From assembly GCA_947579665.1 (NCBI GenBank), contig OX388349.1, forward strand, positions 41,239,854 to 41,303,853: a DNA stretch of 64,000 bases, in the 5' to 3' direction. Both the position numbers and the translations under genes were made by a program. Source of the DNA: Sympetrum striolatum. Taxonomy: Eukaryota > Arthropoda > Insecta > Odonata > Libellulidae. The notes under the pieces are model-generated. The model saw nothing but the letters and a program-made list of their open reading frames with translations, made no database searches and was not told the DNA's origin. Of this stretch, positions 25,246-36,700 are shown piece after piece (the stretch's first letter is position 1; each line of letters begins with the position of its first letter).

Positions 25246-26650
25246 CGCCCAATTCTGTGAATTTTATTACAGGATTAATTTTCTTTTATAGACAAGGGTT
25301 CGTTGAGAATTACAAATTAAATTTAGATTGTACATGTATAAATAAAAATATGCTTTTGAGTGTAAATTTATTTCTTTCTCTTACACTACTTTATTGGTTT
25401 CATAGATACTTTTTCATATAAAGTTATTGGACATATATGAAGTGATATTACTTAAGGAATATTAAAGCATCAAAATTATGATTAGCGAATAGATATCTGC
25501 TCTTTGGTTTCCTTTTAAGTTTCAAACAATCTGAAAACTTGGTTCACTATAAAAAAATCACGAAATTCAGTTATTTATATAGTGGAATCTACAAAGTTTG
25601 TTTTAATTTTCATCGTACCCTTTTTCCACAAAGTGAAATCTTCAACTGTTGATTACGCCCAAACAATTGATCACGGATTTACACTCGAATAAAGCCCGTT
25701 CAAAACTATTTCAGTACTAATTTCAATAATCTGGAAACTGAATTTAAGCGAACATTCCAAGAAATTACAATAGAAAGTTGCAAAGGAATTCTACTAGATT
25801 CTTCCCAATGCTAGTGAGTATCGGCATGCTGGGATGTTGCAATAGGAGCGTGAGTGTGCTCGAAAATTCGATGAAAACGTTCCGAATGTCTGTTGGATGA
25901 CGGCAATCCTTTTTCATGACAATTCTATTTCTGAGGAGTCCAAGAGGATGTGGAAACTGCGAGAATTTCAGTGTGGAATGCAGAGTCGTTTATTAGTCGG
26001 CCATTTTCTTCCAAGCAGTCGCATCTACTTCCCTCGCTTATGTCTGTCATCTATGGAAGCAACTCTTCCACCCAACCCTAAACTTAATTGGTCTAAATTT
26101 TCTAAGGACAAATTCTGTCTTAAGCTACCTCACATATTTTAATGTATTCCCACTATTTTTTGTGTGCACTAATCATTATACGTATCCTTGGTCATGGATT
26201 GATAGATGCTCATTCGATTATTAAATATTAGTCAAGAAGTAATTTTCTAACATTAATTTCATGTGAGCAGTATCCTATATAAATCCTAGGTATAGGATTG
26301 ATACCCTTCTTCGCCTATTGTACTTCATTCTAGAAGTAGTGGTAAATATTTAATGGATTCCCTCATTTTTTCCTTACTCAAATATACCGTGAAATATAAC
26401 GTAGTACGTCAGGTCACAATGCTGGATGACGTCAAAATAACGTGCCTTAGGATGAAAAGTATTTTTTGTCGCCGCAGAAACTACTAAGAGATATTTTTGG
26501 AATGAATATGATAAGAATTGGAAAGAATCGTCCATGATACTACTGTTTAGTCCTTTCTACTCCAAAAATGCGAGTTTTCAATGTTTAGAATTAATTTAGC
26601 GTGTATTCCAATAAATTTAAAAGCATTTAATTTACAATATCCGTGTTTGT
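25246..26650. other. AT-rich DNA, nothing firmly recognised
   Basis: An 81-codon frame at 25897-26142 has no known domain. Around 26412-26455 the sequence CACAATG...GATGACGTCA...AACGTGCCT resembles a stretch near 27229-27262, so part of this interval may belong to the same old repeat family described at 27 kb. Confidence 0.45.
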
Positions 26651-26813
26651 CGGCGCTCCTCGTCTCATTCGCCGGTATTCAGAGAAAACAAGAAAGGACA
26701 CCGCACTTTTTGTATTGGTGTTCTTTAGTTTTTGTGTGACGTGTGGTATTATTAAAATGTGCGGTGTCCTTTCTTTTTTCTCCGAATACCGGTGAATGAG
26801 ACGAAAAACGCCG
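26651..26813. mobile_element. Foldback/MITE-like element, about 55-bp inverted arms
   Basis: The left arm 26651-26706 and right arm 26759-26813 are reverse complements with a few mismatches (shared core AAAGGACACCGCAC, and outer parts GTCTCATTC and CCGGTATTC). They are separated by about 52 bases. No open frame inside encodes a transposase and no clear target duplication was seen. The arms are long for the total size, so a foldback or MITE is more likely than the end of a larger element. Confidence 0.75.
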
Positions 26814-26999
26814 GCCAAGACGGCTACTGGAGATTTTAAACCTCTAATTCTTCAACAGTTTCAAATTTTGTTTCGTTATTTATTTTTTATAGTCTGTATA
26901 CGCTACTTTCTTTTTCAAATAAGTAAATATAGAAAATTGATTTAGCCATGTTCTACGTCATAATTTTTAGATTTAGATCAACATTTAATGTCTTGTTCC

Positions 27000-27235
27000 A
27001 AATCATTCCCTATAGATTTACAGAATTCTTTAGATCGTACTACTTTTAATAATTTCCAAATTCCAGGAAAATTTTTACCGTTTAAATGATTCGATATCTT
27101 TGAAAAGAGACAATTCTCCATTCAGTCATATCCTCCTAGCACTTTACGGGCGGGGTTTTCATTCCAACTCGAGTTCTTACAAATTCCTCAAAATAACAGT
27201 TCCTTACTTGGCTCAGATTCCAGCGAACGTCACAC
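27000..27235. repeat. Diverged direct repeat, copy 1
   Basis: This segment aligns without large gaps to 27555-27800, with shared blocks such as AGGAAA, CGATATC, GAGACA, AGCACTTTA, GGGCGG and ACTTGG. Identity by eye is roughly two thirds. Downstream it continues into TGACGTCACAATGACGTGCC (27243-27262). It is non-coding and probably an old dispersed repeat. Confidence 0.6.
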
Positions 27236-27364
27236 TGAGGTATGACGTCACAATGACGTGCCTATTAAAGTCTCTGTGACACCCAATATAATTTTTCTTA
27301 TAGTTATTATGCGCAACTTTTTTTCTTAATTTAACAAGAAGAAAAAATAAATCATGCCATGTTA

Positions 27365-27464
27365 ACCGGCGACGGAGTGGTAAGCGTGCTATCACTCCTA
27401 CGCCAAGGTCCGGGGTTCGAATTCCGGCTAGTCGGATTTTTTCTGGCTAGCAAATGGTTGCGTC
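27365..27464 (+). mobile_element. tRNA-derived SINE head
   Basis: ACCGGCGACGGAGTGGTAAG provides an A-box region. GGGGTTCGAATTCC (27412-27425) gives a good B box within a T-arm stem, and GTCGGATTTTTT follows. Seven acceptor-stem positions can pair with about one mismatch. The closest relative in the window is the minus-strand head at 58.1 kb, with which it shares GCTATCACTCCTA and the sequence AATGGTTG after the poly-T. Because the same head recurs with matching downstream sequence, this is a retroposon and not a tRNA gene. Confidence 0.8.
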
Positions 27465-27554
27465 TTAGTACATAGTATTAATTATTGGAATGGATGTTAT
27501 TGGAGTCCTCTTGTTTCCATAAGCGTTATTTTTATTATTAATGTTATGCTACGA

Positions 27555-27800
27555 ATAATTTCCTTTAGCTTTCGTTAATTCTTTGGATTATTATGCCTGT
27601 AATACATCCTTGAATTGCAAGGAAATCATTATCGTCTATTTGCATCGATATCATTGAAATGAGACACTGCTCTCTTTCAGCAATATTCTCAAAGCACTTT
27701 AGGGGCGGCGCCGGCGTATTCATCTCCACTCGTTCTTATCTTACGAATTCCTTGAAATACAAGTTCCGCACTTGGTTCAGATTTAGCGGAATGAATTGAT
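27555..27800. repeat. Diverged direct repeat, copy 2
   Basis: Partner of 27000-27235, in the same orientation about 555 bp away, with the SINE head inserted between the two copies. Shared landmarks include ATTCTTT, GATATC, AGCACTTTA with GGGCGG, and TTCAGATT. It has no coding potential. Confidence 0.6.
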
Positions 27801-29904
27801 TCACGTACTGACTCTGGGAATCGATATCCAGCCTTGACGGCCCGGTTACTTTCGCAATGGATTTCATCACATTTTCCTCAAAACGGTTTAATGGTAAAGG
27901 CATTGTGTTTACGAGTGATTTACATGAGATAAACACCGACTTAGATATGTGATCGATGAATTGAAGTTAGTTCCGTACGATAAATTAAACTTATCCTTAT
28001 ATACATTTACCTCCGAATATAAAGAACATCAAGCAGTATAGGAAGCGTTCCAGAATAGAAATGATGAAAACTCTTGTATGATCAGTACATACAAGACAAG
28101 TAATGCATATGCTATTTCAAGACTATTTCAAATTTATACAAAATTATAGCTAAATACACAGCGGTGTTTTTTAAATTCATATATGTGTTGTATATTTATA
28201 TTGCTGTATTTATTAATTATTTTATTTATCCATGTTTATTTTGTATTTTGTCGAGTTTACTGTATTTATTCATAGAAATGTTAAAAAAAATAATTCTTAT
28301 ATAAGTTAACGTCAACATCTGCCTTCGCGACCATCTGCGGCGAATTTGTACAATTGTAAACAATCAGTTTTGTGTAATATCAAGAAACCGGCTTTAAATA
28401 TGAAAGTACTTATCTGGCAATTATTTATGAGCCAATGTATTACGCTCCCGAGAACTAGTACGAGTTTGTTCGAAATTATGAAGAAAATTTCGTTCGAAGA
28501 ATACTTTGCCGAAAATATTTCGAAAATACTCGCTAAATAGTTGTTTAATTTGATTCAAAACTTTATTTTATGTTAGTTTGAGTTAATCTCACCATTGAAG
28601 TAGCCGCCACTGATCAGAGGGTTTCTCATTGACTGCCTTCACTATGCTGAAAGTTTAGCGGGCGTCATATCACCTAATGGACCTGAATGATAAATAATAG
28701 AATCTGAATTTGGCTATTTTTTTATCTCTGACATTTTAACTGGGTAAAGATCCATCATGTCCTCCGCCGAAAATTTTGGTCAACATTTGCTGGAATAACA
28801 TAGGCTCAAAAAGTATCAAAGTGTGAAAGTTAAAGAAAATTTAAAGACAATCTCGCAGGTCATATTACCATAAGAAAAGAGGTGAAGCAAGAGTTGTCTC
28901 ACAGAATCATTCAGGAACTTACTCTAAGGTACAGCATTTTTTCTACATACAAGATCGCTATTTGACGCGAATTTAAGCTGGAATAATCACTAAGTAAATA
29001 AATCGCTCTCGTGCTTTAGTCATCATTCATATTAAGGAAATGTTGCCTAAGTATTATAGCATTAAGAATTTGCTTTGGTTTATTGTGGTTCTAGATGCTC
29101 AAGAGCTCACTAGAAGGAGAATAAACTATCCTTTCTTACATAAGAAGATTTCACAGCCTCCGTCACTGGGGTGCCAATGAAATCTATGGAGCCTCCCAGT
29201 GCCAAACATTGTGGGCACTCTCTACGAACAGTCATAACTGCCCGTTAAATTTTGCGTGCATCTATTTTTAGTGGGAAATACCGTGCCTGTCGCTACGATA
29301 CCGACTATAGAATGAATGGTGCAATGCTTAAGCTACATTAAATAACTAATTATGATTTAATTTAGAGGGTAGATGCAGCTACTAATATTAAATAGAGTAC
29401 AAACCACTGAAAATAGAAGAGGGTGATACAAAATAACGGTAAAAGTAAGGGTAGTATTGATCCATTTTTGACAATTAAATCTTTAAGTTGGCTTTATGGC
29501 ATCACTCAAGTGATGTTTCATCGCCCATACATCTTTTGTGGGGCATATTTAATTAAAAGCTTTTACGATTTTTAATTTTGGAGGAATTACGTTCGTGGTG
29601 GGTGGAAAAGTTTTGGGCCAGGTAGGGGGAAAAAACAACCTGGAAAAATCCGGTATGAGATTCGCCTCACAATGTATTTTGGCTAACCATTGATACAAAG
29701 GTAATTAATTAAAAGGTGATAAAGAAATTCATGTCAAACAAAGGAAAGTAATAAAATTGAAAGTTTTACAAGGCTTCTTTAATATAAAAAAGATTAAGCT
29801 TTTCGAAATTAAAATTCAAATCATCAGTATAAAAATCCTCAAAATTGAATCAAGTGACTTGAGGATAAGAAGGTTACGAAGACTCTAAAAGTAGTAGAGC
29901 AATG
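27801..29904. other. AT-rich DNA, nothing recognised
   Basis: Short open frames only. A somewhat GC-richer stretch near 29155-29300 has no frame or motif that I can name. Confidence 0.5.
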
Positions 29905-29975
29905 CTACACCGAAGCATATATTGATGCACCATTATGCAATGTATAATGGTGCCTTAATATATATTTCAGTGAGG
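29905..29975. repeat. 71-base imperfect hairpin
   Basis: The arms 29905-29936 and 29944-29975 match as reverse complements at 25 of 32 positions, with two more positions that would be G-U pairs on one strand. The loop has 7 bases. Size and shape resemble a microRNA precursor, but short palindromic transposon relics look the same. No neighbouring hairpin cluster was seen. Confidence 0.5.
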
Positions 29976-32719
29976 CACCGAGGGCACGGCGCACAGTAAA
30001 TGTCTCAATTCCGCATTTATTATCTAAAGTAATGGTCTCAAACTTATATCTTAAAGTGTATTAAAATGAGTTTTTAATATGGTTTGCCAGAATTAAACAT
30101 AAAAGAAGCCAAATTTTCGACTCAACATAACCAAAATGACACCGAAACCGGATTTGGGGATTCTACGGCGCCCAGCCGGACCGCGCAGCGCTTAGGAAAA
30201 GTCCACCGCAATCACAGGGTAGCAGGTGAAATGAAACATTCTCTTCAGATTCCATATCTAGAAGCCATTTAGATTGACCTGGTATAAGAGACTTGATAGT
30301 CCATTGCTGTTTACCTAGTTGATTTCCTTACTTTATCTCGAAATTTGTCCGAAAAAGGTGTCCGCCATTTTGTTGCTTTAAATAACCAAAGAACCATCTT
30401 AGAGCATGAAACATTCAGCGAATTGAAAGACAAAGAGTAATGCTAGATTACTGCTGTGTTGTTTTTTCCAACAGCTTCTCTCAAAAGCAGCTTTATATCA
30501 ACGAACTTGAACGTTTTTCCAAAAAATCCAAAACTTCCTGTTTTCGTGAACATTTCTCAAGTTTGACGCCCTGTATCTATTTGACGCCTGAAAATTTTAA
30601 AATACGACGAGTGGGAACATAAAATTCAATAATTTTTCAATAACTATGCCAAGTTTCAATAACCGCACTCAAAAAAACCATTTTTAGCCCCTTGTCCAGG
30701 TTTTTTCGATTCTAGCCCACTGTGCGGCGCCTTGCTTTCTCTTCTATCTTCCTCTTGCTTGCTGTTAAATTCAAAATTTTAAAATTCATAAAGTATAATT
30801 AGGTCTTTAATCTATGTTATGCAGAAAAACTGGGCTAAAACTTATTTGAAGCTATAAATACAAGACAGAGTACAAATCAGCGAAATTTATAGATTCGAGC
30901 GGGGGCGCCAAGTGCACGGCAGCACTTCTATGACGCTTGCTCTCTATTAGGGCTGAATCTCGAAACCACTGTGCTGATCTAATTAATATTTTATGAAAAT
31001 CACTGTTAATGTATAATAATGTATTGATAAAAAAACAAAGTAGTTACAATATGGGAAGACTCCCTAATCACTTTCGATGACCAAAAAAGGCCAAAAATGT
31101 GGAAAAATATATACTTTAAGTGCGATACGGCACATCTTTCCGTTTTTAGATTTGAATAATATTTTACACAATTTATTTTCCAGCCATATGGAACAACTTA
31201 AGGGCGTGTCTCGAGAGAATTTCCCAAAAAAAAGTTTTCTATATGAATTAGGACCACCCTAACATACATATGTGTAGTGAATGCGAAAATAAGAAAGCTT
31301 TCAAAATTAATAACTCCTTAAAAGAAAAGTTTGTAGAACTTGGCTGCCATGCTTGTTTTAAAATGGTTTGCAGATATGCAAAATTTCAAAGCTCACCAAA
31401 AAAATTGCTATCAATTTCCGCTCGACGTTTTATGATTTCGACCATTCGTAGACAAGCATCACTAATTTAGACTAAAGCTTAGCGATAAAAAATATGTCTG
31501 GCATAGGTATAAAATTTTCTTTAAATTTTAAGTGCATGCATATTCCGTCTGCTAACAACTAAAATTATATTTCCCAATAAGGATTTTATTTTCGCATCGT
31601 ACGACTTTTGATTTATTTCATTTCAAACATTTTCATTTAAGATTTTTATTATCAGTTGAATGTTAATTGCCATTAAGTGGTATATTACTTTGGTTATTAG
31701 AAAAGCTTAATTCATCATCAACCGTAATTATTGTAATCATCACAAGCTGATCCACACCAGTTGTTGTATAAAAATCTTTAGAAAATACTAAGTGTAGTTG
31801 TTAGTTCTTTTAAAATGGCGCTCCAAAAATTAGGCCAGAACACTTAGGGTTTTAAAGTTTGGAAGTTTACAAGAAAATTCTAAAATATAAGAACTTATAT
31901 AGCTTCAGGTGTTTGAACATACAAAAGTTTTGTCCCACATTATTTCTTTAGAGAATTGCGCATGCCACACCTTAATTTTTATCAAAATAAAGCATTTATA
32001 TTTTACTTTTTTTATGATGGAAATATTAAATTTTACAATTAATTTTAATCTGGCTAGTCAATTTATTCACGATATCATGAATATTTCGTGTTTATACTTA
32101 ACTAGAATTGTGTACCACTTCTCTCTTATCCCCAATTACGTTTCAACCACAGCTCACCAACGGTAATCCGATTCAAAACGAGCAGATGGTTTAGGTACAC
32201 TCACGTTTGTCCGAATAACACCTTTGTGCAATCATGGATTCCCCCAGAAATAGATCCGCTTCCACAGTGTGTGGTGTACTGGCCAGTCGTTTTTACTTCC
32301 TTAGATTTACGTCCAACGTAATTTCTAGGTCACACCAATCGAGAAAACACCAATGTCAAGGTTGCTATCTGCGAATGATCGTTTGAATATTTGAAGTGAA
32401 TAACGTGACCCCTAAAAACTCGGTAAAAAGCAGGAAATATATACATTCTGGTAATGCATTCAGTGAAATCTGATCCCAAATGTCAAGCATACTTCAAGGG
32501 AGGTGTGAAATCACGCATGACGATTATTTCTTTCATGAAAGTGGTAAGGTGTCAAGTTAAGAGCCGTAAATGACGGGGTATGATGGTGACCATTGAAAGC
32601 TGCAACGACTCTCAACTCTCAAAACTGAGTTTTGAAATAGTCGCTAGAAAGTAACGTCCAATTCCACCAAAATGGCCTCCGGAAAAACTCTGTAAAGTGA
32701 GAAATTCATAGGGAGTCAA
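29976..32719. other. Mixed AT-rich DNA with GC patches, no gene recognised
   Basis: GC-richer patches at about 29978-30000, 30165-30215 and 30715-30735 share the short word GCGCACAGT or its complement, which might be transposon ends, but the match is too short to claim. Several short open frames (30084-30272, 31077-31262, 31270-31470) show no domain. Confidence 0.4.
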
Positions 32720-33124
32720 TTGCTCTTAGCTCACAGTTGCACCCAGAGAAGTTTTATTTTCATTACCGAGTGTGGGAGTTTTATTGGAGTGGTAAATATC
32801 GGCGGAACGCAGTATCGATCCGTTGCTTTCATGAAGATGCTCACTCGTGTGCCTCACACTTCGGCGCAAACTCATTTAGCCCGAAAACATGGGAAGTCTT
32901 TCAAAAATTGCGAAATCGCAGTTACATTCAAAAACATCAGTAAACTCCATCTTTTTGGATCCGTAGGGAATCTATGCCGTGGAAAACCGTGCTCAAAGTC
33001 TGTAGTTGATAAAAAAAGGAAAACTAGGCACTCTGCAATTATCCTTCCTGAGAAATTGAATGAGGATTTCAGTGGTTTCTTTCCTGTGAATTCATCAATT
33101 GAGCTTAATAGCAGTGACGACTAA
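32720..33124 (+). CDS. Open frame of 134 codons, unrecognised; possible terminal exon
   Basis: I do not recognise the product. The frame is the longest on the plus strand in the window. Its C-terminal third is hydrophilic, with a basic KKRKTR stretch near residue 98 and an acidic SSDD end. An AATAAA follows the stop within about 45 bases (33163-33168). A CTTAGCTCACAG acceptor-like sequence lies just inside its start (ending about 32735), so it could be a last exon. Against this, an overlapping 68-codon frame in another register (32737-32943) shows the region can stay open by chance, and no partner exon was found. It may equally be a relic of a mobile element. Confidence 0.2.
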   Translation: MLLAHSCTQRSFIFITECGSFIGVVNIGGTQYRSVAFMKMLTRVPHTSAQTHLARKHGKSFKNCEIAVTFKNISKLHLFGSVGNLCRGKPCSKSVVDKKRKTRHSAIILPEKLNEDFSGFFPVNSSIELNSSDD

Positions 33125-33680
33125 TTCATTGACAGGTTATGTGACTTTATATTTGTTCTATGAATAAATGCATGAGATTCCAATCCTTGATGAAGTTCTA
33201 GGATTCGCATAAATTGAAATTCGCCTTTAATACATTACATTGTGATCGAGATGCTTCAACAAGTATTATGGAAACTAATATAGTATAAGTAACTATGAAA
33301 ATAATAGTATAAAAATTATCATACTGTAATTCTAATAAGTAATGACATGCGTTTGGAAATGGATACAACTTGGCGCTGCACGATATAACATGATTCTAAG
33401 AATTTATTGAGGAAAATGAATATTTATAAAGTCTGATAATTGGCCCTTAAATGTATGAATTAGCTTGGAAAGCAAAAATCAGTTTGAAAATTTTGCGTTT
33501 TAGTAAAGAGATAATTCTGAAATTCATGGAGTGTGTCAGAAAAATCCTTAAGTTATATTGAAAAAAGATAATCTTGCTTATGACATACAGTACTCTAACT
33601 TAGTAAAAGTATATGGTGTTACTTCTTTATAATAACTTTTCCATAAAATTCGAATTTATCATTATTATTATAATTATTAT

Positions 33681-33790
33681 AAAGGACTTTATTTAGGACG
33701 AGATTGAGGCTATAAAGCCTCTTATTACATCTAATCCTTCACCATATAAATGTAAAAAAAGAGATGAAAAAGTACAAAGAAGAAATTTAC
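33681..33790 (+). repeat. Probable LINE 3' tail with conserved hairpin (copy 2)
   Basis: This matches the tail at 13.66-13.77 kb: CTTTATTTAGG, CGAGATTGAG, then a stem GAGGCT/AGCCTC with an ATAA loop (33706-33721) and CTTATTAC. Relative to copy 1 one stem pair has changed on both sides (A-T to G-C), so pairing is kept. No reverse transcriptase sequence precedes it, consistent with a heavily 5'-truncated insertion. Confidence 0.55.
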
Positions 33791-36700
33791 TTTGCGGTTG
33801 GGCGATATTATTCGACTGAGTGATAATACATCATCTCTTACAAAATTTAATTAAGTTATATTACTCTCAGTTATGCTGCCTCTGTTAATAAGCACGCAAT
33901 ACATATGTTCATATTATGAGTGGCAGAGATATCAAGGCTGAAATCGTTTATGCATTATTAATAATATTAACCCACATAATTTATTATAACTCCTCCACGT
34001 GACCTATTAGACTTTTTAAATTATCACTTATCTAGTTATTATACAATAAAAAACTTATATATGGGCGTAGCAAAGCATTCGCCGTAAATTTTCCGCATGT
34101 AGTGTGATATCATGTCCGTCATAAAAACTAAAAAGACATTGCCCGCATGGGAGCCTCAGAGGGAGGGTCTAATTTGAAAGTTTTAATGGAGCGTTAATGG
34201 ACATCCCCTTGTCCACTGCGTCACGGAAAATTGCGTCATCGAGGATCACATTGCAAAAGAAAGGAAAAACAAACGGCAAGGGTTGGGCAAAGTATCTCAG
34301 CAGTTTATTCCATCTAGTAAACAAAAGGGCAGATTATCAAAGACCCCAATCCACAGTCGCTTCTGCTTAATGAGTTACTTTAGCCGTGGATTTGTGGAAA
34401 CATTGGTGACCATATCACCATGATTGGCTACACGAAATAATCCCATGGATTGCGTTGTCTGCTGCATTAACACATCCAAACGTGTAGTTTCTGCGATGTG
34501 AAAATGTATCTTCGTTAGCGTCTGGGAATAAATCGATTTCCCCATATTCTCGTCAACTGAACGCCTTTTGAAAATCGATTCCATTCCCTATGAATGGATC
34601 CTTCAGATTAGGTGAAATCGAATGTAATTTCCCATACTTATATATAGTTTGAAGAACGGTAAAATTGAAAAAAATATCTGTATTACAGATGTACTAAATT
34701 TGTTAAAAAAGTGTTACTTCATGCATACTTATTCAAAAGGTTAGAAGTATGATAATGATGTTGATTTTTTTATTTATTTTTATTTTTATTGAAAACTATA
34801 TGAAAGCTTTAAAGTATAAAAAATTGTTAGATATTATGAGTTCAGTATAATATTTTTATGTAATATTTTTTGATTTACTGTAAATATGGTCTTTGCATAT
34901 TATTGTATATTATCTTGTGGTCGATTTGTTTAATTTTTGATAAGTCAATGAAGAGTCGTGTCTACAAGTCCTGAGTCTTGAAAAATGTGACTAGGTGTAC
35001 CTCTATTTTTATAATGTTCTTTATTCCAAATGTAATATAAAAAGGGGGAGGAATAAAAATCATTATTATACTTAATATACCTATATTGACAGTGTGATAG
35101 ACTATACAAAGGCTTACTAATGCGTTTGGGCTTAGAACGTTTGCAAAGGCAAGACCAGCTTATACTAGGTTCAAGGTCAAACTAAAGGCAAATGCCCTTC
35201 ATATCTCATAGCCTGTTTTCAAGCGAAGGGATGATAATTTCACTATATTTTGGAGCGTATTAATAAATCTCACTGTGAATCAAACGGAATGAATAAATTC
35301 CATAAATCACTGAAGTTTAACAGTGGTTATATCCCGGATTCATCTCTATTTTCAGTGTTGAAATTTTGAATGTAGCAAACAAAAGCAATGGCATAAATCA
35401 CGAAGTGTCTTCGTATTTTTAATAGCGAAATGAAAAAATATAAAATAAAGAAACTCAGATGGAACTCGTTGAGATTTAAGTGGCATATTCGCACTTTTCA
35501 CTGTAAAATACACGAAAGATGGTTGGGTAGAAATATAAAAATTCAGAGAAAAACGTTCGGTTAATATTGCTCCTCTTAGCTTCGCTATTTCGTGGAAAAA
35601 TTGGACTGCGAACAAAGAAATAATATGGAAAACTTCCACACCGCAATAAAGGCATTAAAGCCGTTACTTTAAACCAGAAGGGAACCTACAAATAATTTAT
35701 TGCAAATTTAATTAGTCGAGAAATACAATACAAGAAAATTTACAGGCTTTGATAAATGGTAGTAAGATTATATGTCTTAAGATATGAGATCAGCAATCTC
35801 TTGCTATCTTTCAGGCTCGCTTTCCGAAGTTTTGGGATAGAATCCATTGGCTCATATAATGGAACATTGTATGCCTACATAAAGACGCGATGCCAAAGAG
35901 TGTCAACTTTCTTATAAATAGAAGTAAGGACTTTAATGGAATATACTACTTGGCCGGCAATAATCCGCTGCTATAAAGTCCATGGATTTGCAGAATCTCG
36001 CGGAGGACGATTTGGCAAAAAGTTAGTCTCGCGTAGAATGCTACAAGTTTTTATATTATGCAAACGGCAGACTTGACCTAGGAATCCCGCCAAAAACAGG
36101 AAAATATAACCGAGGGAACTTTTGCAAGGTGAAAATTCCAAGGATGGAGTATTGGAGGGATTAGCTTAGGAAAAAATTTACATCGAGTTTCCTCATAGTT
36201 TTACGTTTTCTTTACTTCTCCTGGAAATCGTGCTAAAATACTTGCAATTAAAATGTGGCTATTTTGTTTTGAATCATACAATACATTTTAGTGGGTCGTG
36301 GTAACATAGTACATAAGAATATTATTATTTATGCTGCATATTAATAAACATCATTTAACGTGTACTATTTGGTAAAATTATTTTGTCTTAGAAGATCTAT
36401 GTTACATTATGCAAAATAAAAAATAGTAAGTTTAGCATTCAGTTATAAAAATTATCAAATAATGAAAATTATTAAACATACTCTTATAAAGCTGAAATAT
36501 GTGCATTGATCAAATCTCAAAATATTTCCGTTTTGAATAAAATATACAAAAGTATTCCTTCTCTCTTGAAAAAATTTGAACTCAACGGAGTAAAAGATTT
36601 GAAATAGTACTTCGATCTAAAAGGTAAGATGCTTAACTATTTGTTTTCTTCTATGCTTGTCCTTGAAGATTTACAAAAATTTATAACTAACATAATTTAA

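Noticed and set aside
27365..27440. Possible genuine tRNA gene
   Set aside because: A and B boxes are good, but the anticodon arm does not fold and the same head with matching downstream sequence recurs elsewhere, so it is a SINE.
29978..30740. Transposon bounded by GCGCACAGT-like ends
   Set aside because: The shared word is under ten bases, there is no target duplication and no coding sequence; too weak to call.
32737..32943. THAP zinc-finger-like C..HF segment in a 68-codon frame
   Set aside because: Only one short piece resembles a THAP domain; the other cysteines and the AVPSIF-type end are absent and the frame overlaps a longer one.
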